A program made the translations under genes and the position numbers. Source: Chara braunii (lineage: Eukaryota > Streptophyta > Charophyceae > Charales > Characeae). Taken from it: a stretch of 21,324 bases of DNA. Below the pieces are notes generated by a model. That model saw only the letters and a program-made list of their open reading frames with translations, was not told where the DNA came from and ran no database searches. Of this stretch, positions 19,591 to 21,324 are shown piece after piece (position 1 is the first letter of the stretch; each line of letters begins with the position of its first letter). The stretch covers positions 1,077,301-1,098,624 of the forward strand of contig BFEA01000423.1 of NCBI GenBank assembly GCA_003427395.1, written 5' to 3'.

Positions 19591-20365
19591 TCGAAGGGCA
19601 AGGTTTTTGGTCATGGGCAGGCAGACGGGTGTCACGGAACAGTCCCTGACAATGCAAATTTGAACGCAATTTTCGAAAGGTCCGGGGGCCACTGTAGAAT
19701 TTCCGTCACCTGCAGGCTGGAGGAAACCATTGCTGGAGTGGAGGGCGGCTGTCTAAAGTACCATCCTGACACCTGTCGAAAGTTTTGAGCCGCAATTCTT
19801 CGAAAGTCTGTGTGTCGATGCAAAATTGTCGAAAAAAATTGTCGAAAACCTGGTTTCGATAGCCTGTGTGGTGAGCCTCTAAGAGTGGTCTTTCAGTGTG
19901 GACTTGTTGTGCCAGGTTGGTCTGGCTAGTGTAGTTTGTAGGATACTCCTTATGTTTTGTCGCTTTGTTGCCAGGTTGGTCTGGCCAAGACTTGTGTCAC
20001 ATCACCCGAGGGTCGAATTGTGAGGTCCCCTGCCTCTCTGATGTTTGTTTAATAAATCAAGTGATGCCTGAGGTAGCATAGTAGGGACAGGGGGTGCTCT
20101 TGGGGTATTAACGTGGGGATGGGCAGGGTAGGTGGCCTATCCTGTCAGGACAACCATTGGCTGCCGCTACCAGCAATCACGGCGGGTCTGGTCCTTTGTT
20201 GAGGCCCTATTTTCACTTTTCCCGCACTATATGTATCTTTATTTATAGCTTTAGTTAGAATGGTTTCTTACAAACAGTTCCAATGGGGGCTTTATTAATT
20301 ATCTTTCTAATCCTTCAAGTCTCCATATTAGATCTGTCAGCTATTTTGTCTTGAGAAATTTGCCA
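19591..20365. other. Non-coding stretch with module remnants
   Basis: No gene is supported. The stretch contains GTCGAAA motifs at 19758-19860 and a perfect 16-bp direct repeat GCCAGGTTGGTCTGGC (19911-19926 and 19970-19985, 59 bp apart). It also contains an AATAAA near 20049 without a coding region before it, and AT-richer sequence from 20215 on. Confidence 0.5.
19911..19985 (+). repeat. Direct repeat GCCAGGTTGGTCTGGC, two copies
   Basis: Identical 16-bp copies at 19911-19926 and 19970-19985. A related GCCAGGCTGGTCC lies at 18640-18652, at the edge of the inverted-repeat arm. Confidence 0.75.
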
Positions 20366-20413
20366 AATAAAAGCATAAAATACAGCACCATGGGCTTTCA
20401 AAAAAAAAAAAAA
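20366..20413 (+). other. AATAAA signal followed by A14: candidate retroposed 3-prime end
   Basis: AATAAA at 20366-20371 is followed 28 nt later by 14 A (20400-20413). This spacing is that of a polyadenylated transcript end, and a genomic A run at that point suggests reverse transcription and insertion. The AT-rich sequence upstream (20215-20365) would be the 3-prime untranslated part. No coding region is recognised. Confidence 0.5.
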
Positions 20414-20487
20414 CACTCCATTTTCGACATTGGTGTGGTGTGGCCCTCTTTTGCACTCGGATTTGTGAGTTCTTCGCTTCCACACTG

Positions 20488-20592
20488 CTCTGTGGCAGAA
20501 GGGGGGGAAACTGTAGAAAGGGAAGCTGTTTAGTTTTTTTCTGACAGCAGTCGAGATTTTCAGGTTTTCGAGAGGGCTGTGAGAAGGCCCTT
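20488..20592 (+). repeat. Third long module copy
   Basis: CTCTGTGGCAGAAGGGGGGG and AAACTGTAGAAAGGGAAGCTG, then TTTTTTTCTGACAGCAGTCGAG and GAGAAGGCCCTTA follow the same order as 19381-19485. It is a direct, diverged copy. Confidence 0.6.
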
Positions 20593-20880
20593 ATTGCCAG
20601 TGGCTGTGAAGGGGACACCCGGTCACCCACCAATTGTGGAAAAGACAAAAACGGATTGTGGGGGGGGTATCTTCCCATGTTCCAAAGACCCCTGATGATC
20701 CTGGCTGGCGACCAGGTGAAACCAGTAGGGTGCTGTCGGCGTGGGGGGCAACATGAATTACCTCGGTTGCGAGGCCCTATGCTTGCAGGGGTCCCCTCTA
20801 TATATATATATATATTTTATATATATATAGTCTTTTTTCTTTTTTCTTTTTTCTATATTCTTCTCTCAACTTCTGTTTCT
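20593..20880. other. Non-coding stretch with AT and CT microsatellites
   Basis: No gene. A module-end remnant (GCGAGGCCCTAT) lies near 20770. An AT dinucleotide tract with internal ATTTTAT (20798-20830) is followed by three CTTTTTT units (20831-20852). Confidence 0.6.
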
Positions 20881-20881
20881 T

Positions 20882-20998
20882 TACCTTCCACTACCTACTC
20901 CTAAGGGTCGGGGCCGCCAGTGGGGGTCTGGCTAACACAAAGACCGAGACCTGCCAGTAGCTGTGCCTCCCTTTCTTAGGAGTAGTGGTCGGAAGGTA
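20882..20998. repeat. Inverted repeat with 24-nt arms
   Basis: TACCTTCC...TACTCCTAAG (20882-20905) faces CTTAGGAGTA...GGAAGGTA (20975-20998). The outer 8 and inner 10 bp pair perfectly with a mismatched middle. The 69-nt loop includes GGGGCCGCCAGTGGGGG. It could form an RNA stem-loop if transcribed; no known ncRNA family is recognised. Confidence 0.7.
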
Positions 20999-21170
20999 GT
21001 GAAAGGCGAGAAAGATTTTGAGAGAAGAACATAGTGGACGTTGTAACGCCTTCTGCTGCTTTTCGTGTTTTATCTTCAAGCAGTCGCGTTCGGGTTCACA
21101 TCTTTACGGCTTGTCTTGTGTCCTTTTCTCTCCTCTTCTTTCTGCTGTCCTCACATTTGTCGTGATGATG
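20999..21170. other. Non-coding, T/C-rich stretch
   Basis: No supported gene. It contains TTTTCTCTCCTCTTCTTTCTG-like pyrimidine sequence and GTGATGATG just before the tandem repeat. Confidence 0.4.
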
Positions 21171-21288
21171 TCGAATTGTAGACATGTTGGCTGTCTCTAT
21201 GATGCTTAATGCAGCAGCGGCAAACATCTTCGAATTGTAGACATGTTGGATGTCTCTATGATGCTTAATGCAGCAGCGGCAAACATCT
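21171..21288. repeat. 59-bp tandem duplication
   Basis: The units at 21171-21229 and 21230-21288 start TCGAATTGTAGACATGTTGG and differ at one position (GGCTG against GGATG). A run of 17 T (21292-21308) follows. The near-identity indicates a recent duplication, or an assembly artefact. The unit encodes no recognisable product. Confidence 0.93.
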
Positions 21289-21324
21289 TCCTTTTTTTTT
21301 TTTTTTTTAGCAATACAAACTTTT

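Larger units (their letters stand above)
18418..20592. repeat. Dispersed array of short modules (GTCGAAA / TGTGGCGAGGCCCT), both orientations
   Basis: At least eight partial copies of a roughly 100-bp module occur. The recurring parts are CTGTGTGGC followed by a G run, AAACTGTCGA, TTTCTGACAG, GTCGAAA or TTTCGACAG, and an end TGTGGCGAGGCCCTAAGAG. Ends are clear at 18418-18432 (minus), 19097-19111 (minus), 19143-19160 (minus), 19468-19482 (plus), 19489-19507 (minus), 19574-19595 (minus), 19861-19885 (plus) and 20426-20450 (plus, GGTGTGGTGTGGCCCTC). The sequence around 18364-18392 (GGTCGGAATGGACGAATG) recurs at 19296-19324 (GGTCGGGATGGACTAATG). No ORF is associated. Alternating orientation resembles subterminal repeats of a DNA transposon or nested MITEs. 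Confidence 0.6.

Noticed and set aside
18418-20592. CRISPR array or satellite
   Set aside because: Repeat units are diverged, unevenly spaced and in both orientations, with no regular spacers; the sequence context is eukaryotic.
20882-20998. Rho-independent type terminator or known structural RNA
   Set aside because: The stem has a mismatched middle and a 69-nt loop with no adjoining T run, and the genome is eukaryotic; I could not match it to an RNA family.

Overview
The window is eukaryotic, repeat-dominated DNA from a streptophyte (plant or green-algal lineage). There is no intact host gene, no operon structure and no bacterial signal. The coding content is decayed Ty3/gypsy-type LTR retrotransposon sequence with a plant-type initiator-Met tRNA primer binding site (TGGTATCGGAGCC at 9271). 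The acidic 3-prime ORF and the pol sequence resemble repeat families I associate with charophycean algae such as Chara. That assignment is from memory and is weak.

Layout. 1-142: unassigned flank. 143-3215: 5-prime truncated pol of element A on the + strand (reverse transcriptase, RNase H, a PHD-type zinc finger, integrase), with several stops and frameshifts. 3342-4780: a degenerate extra ORF downstream of integrase with a long acidic tract. 4781-5600: pyrimidine-rich, non-coding. 5601-7490: an LTR fragment about 93 percent identical to the LTR of element B. 7491-9270: a second, more divergent LTR fragment (about 82 percent) that restarts at an internal LTR position and leads into a primer binding site and the + strand gag of element C (9314-10471). 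At about 10471 the + strand gag of C is fused head-on to the reversed integrase of element B. Element B then runs on the minus strand through PHD, RNase H, reverse transcriptase, protease and gag to a primer binding site (14987-15006) and an LTR that starts at 17337. 17338-21324: non-coding flank with homopolymer runs, several inverted repeats, a dispersed short-repeat array (GTCGAAA / TGTGGCGAGGCCCT modules) and a 59-bp tandem duplication.

How the parts relate. A and B are close relatives (about 95 percent in a 129-nt stretch of reverse transcriptase compared by eye). C is a separate sublineage (about 80 percent in a 147-nt gag stretch, mostly synonymous changes). All three are defective. 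In the intact ancestor, gag (capsid plus CCHC knuckle), protease, reverse transcriptase/RNase H and integrase would form one replication cycle driven from the LTR.

The most unusual points are: a PHD-type zinc finger between RNase H and integrase in both pol copies; a shared reading-frame change just before it; LTRs with a conserved TATA box followed by a strong splice-donor-like site; and the inverted C::B fusion. Identity figures are hand counts over short stretches, not alignments.
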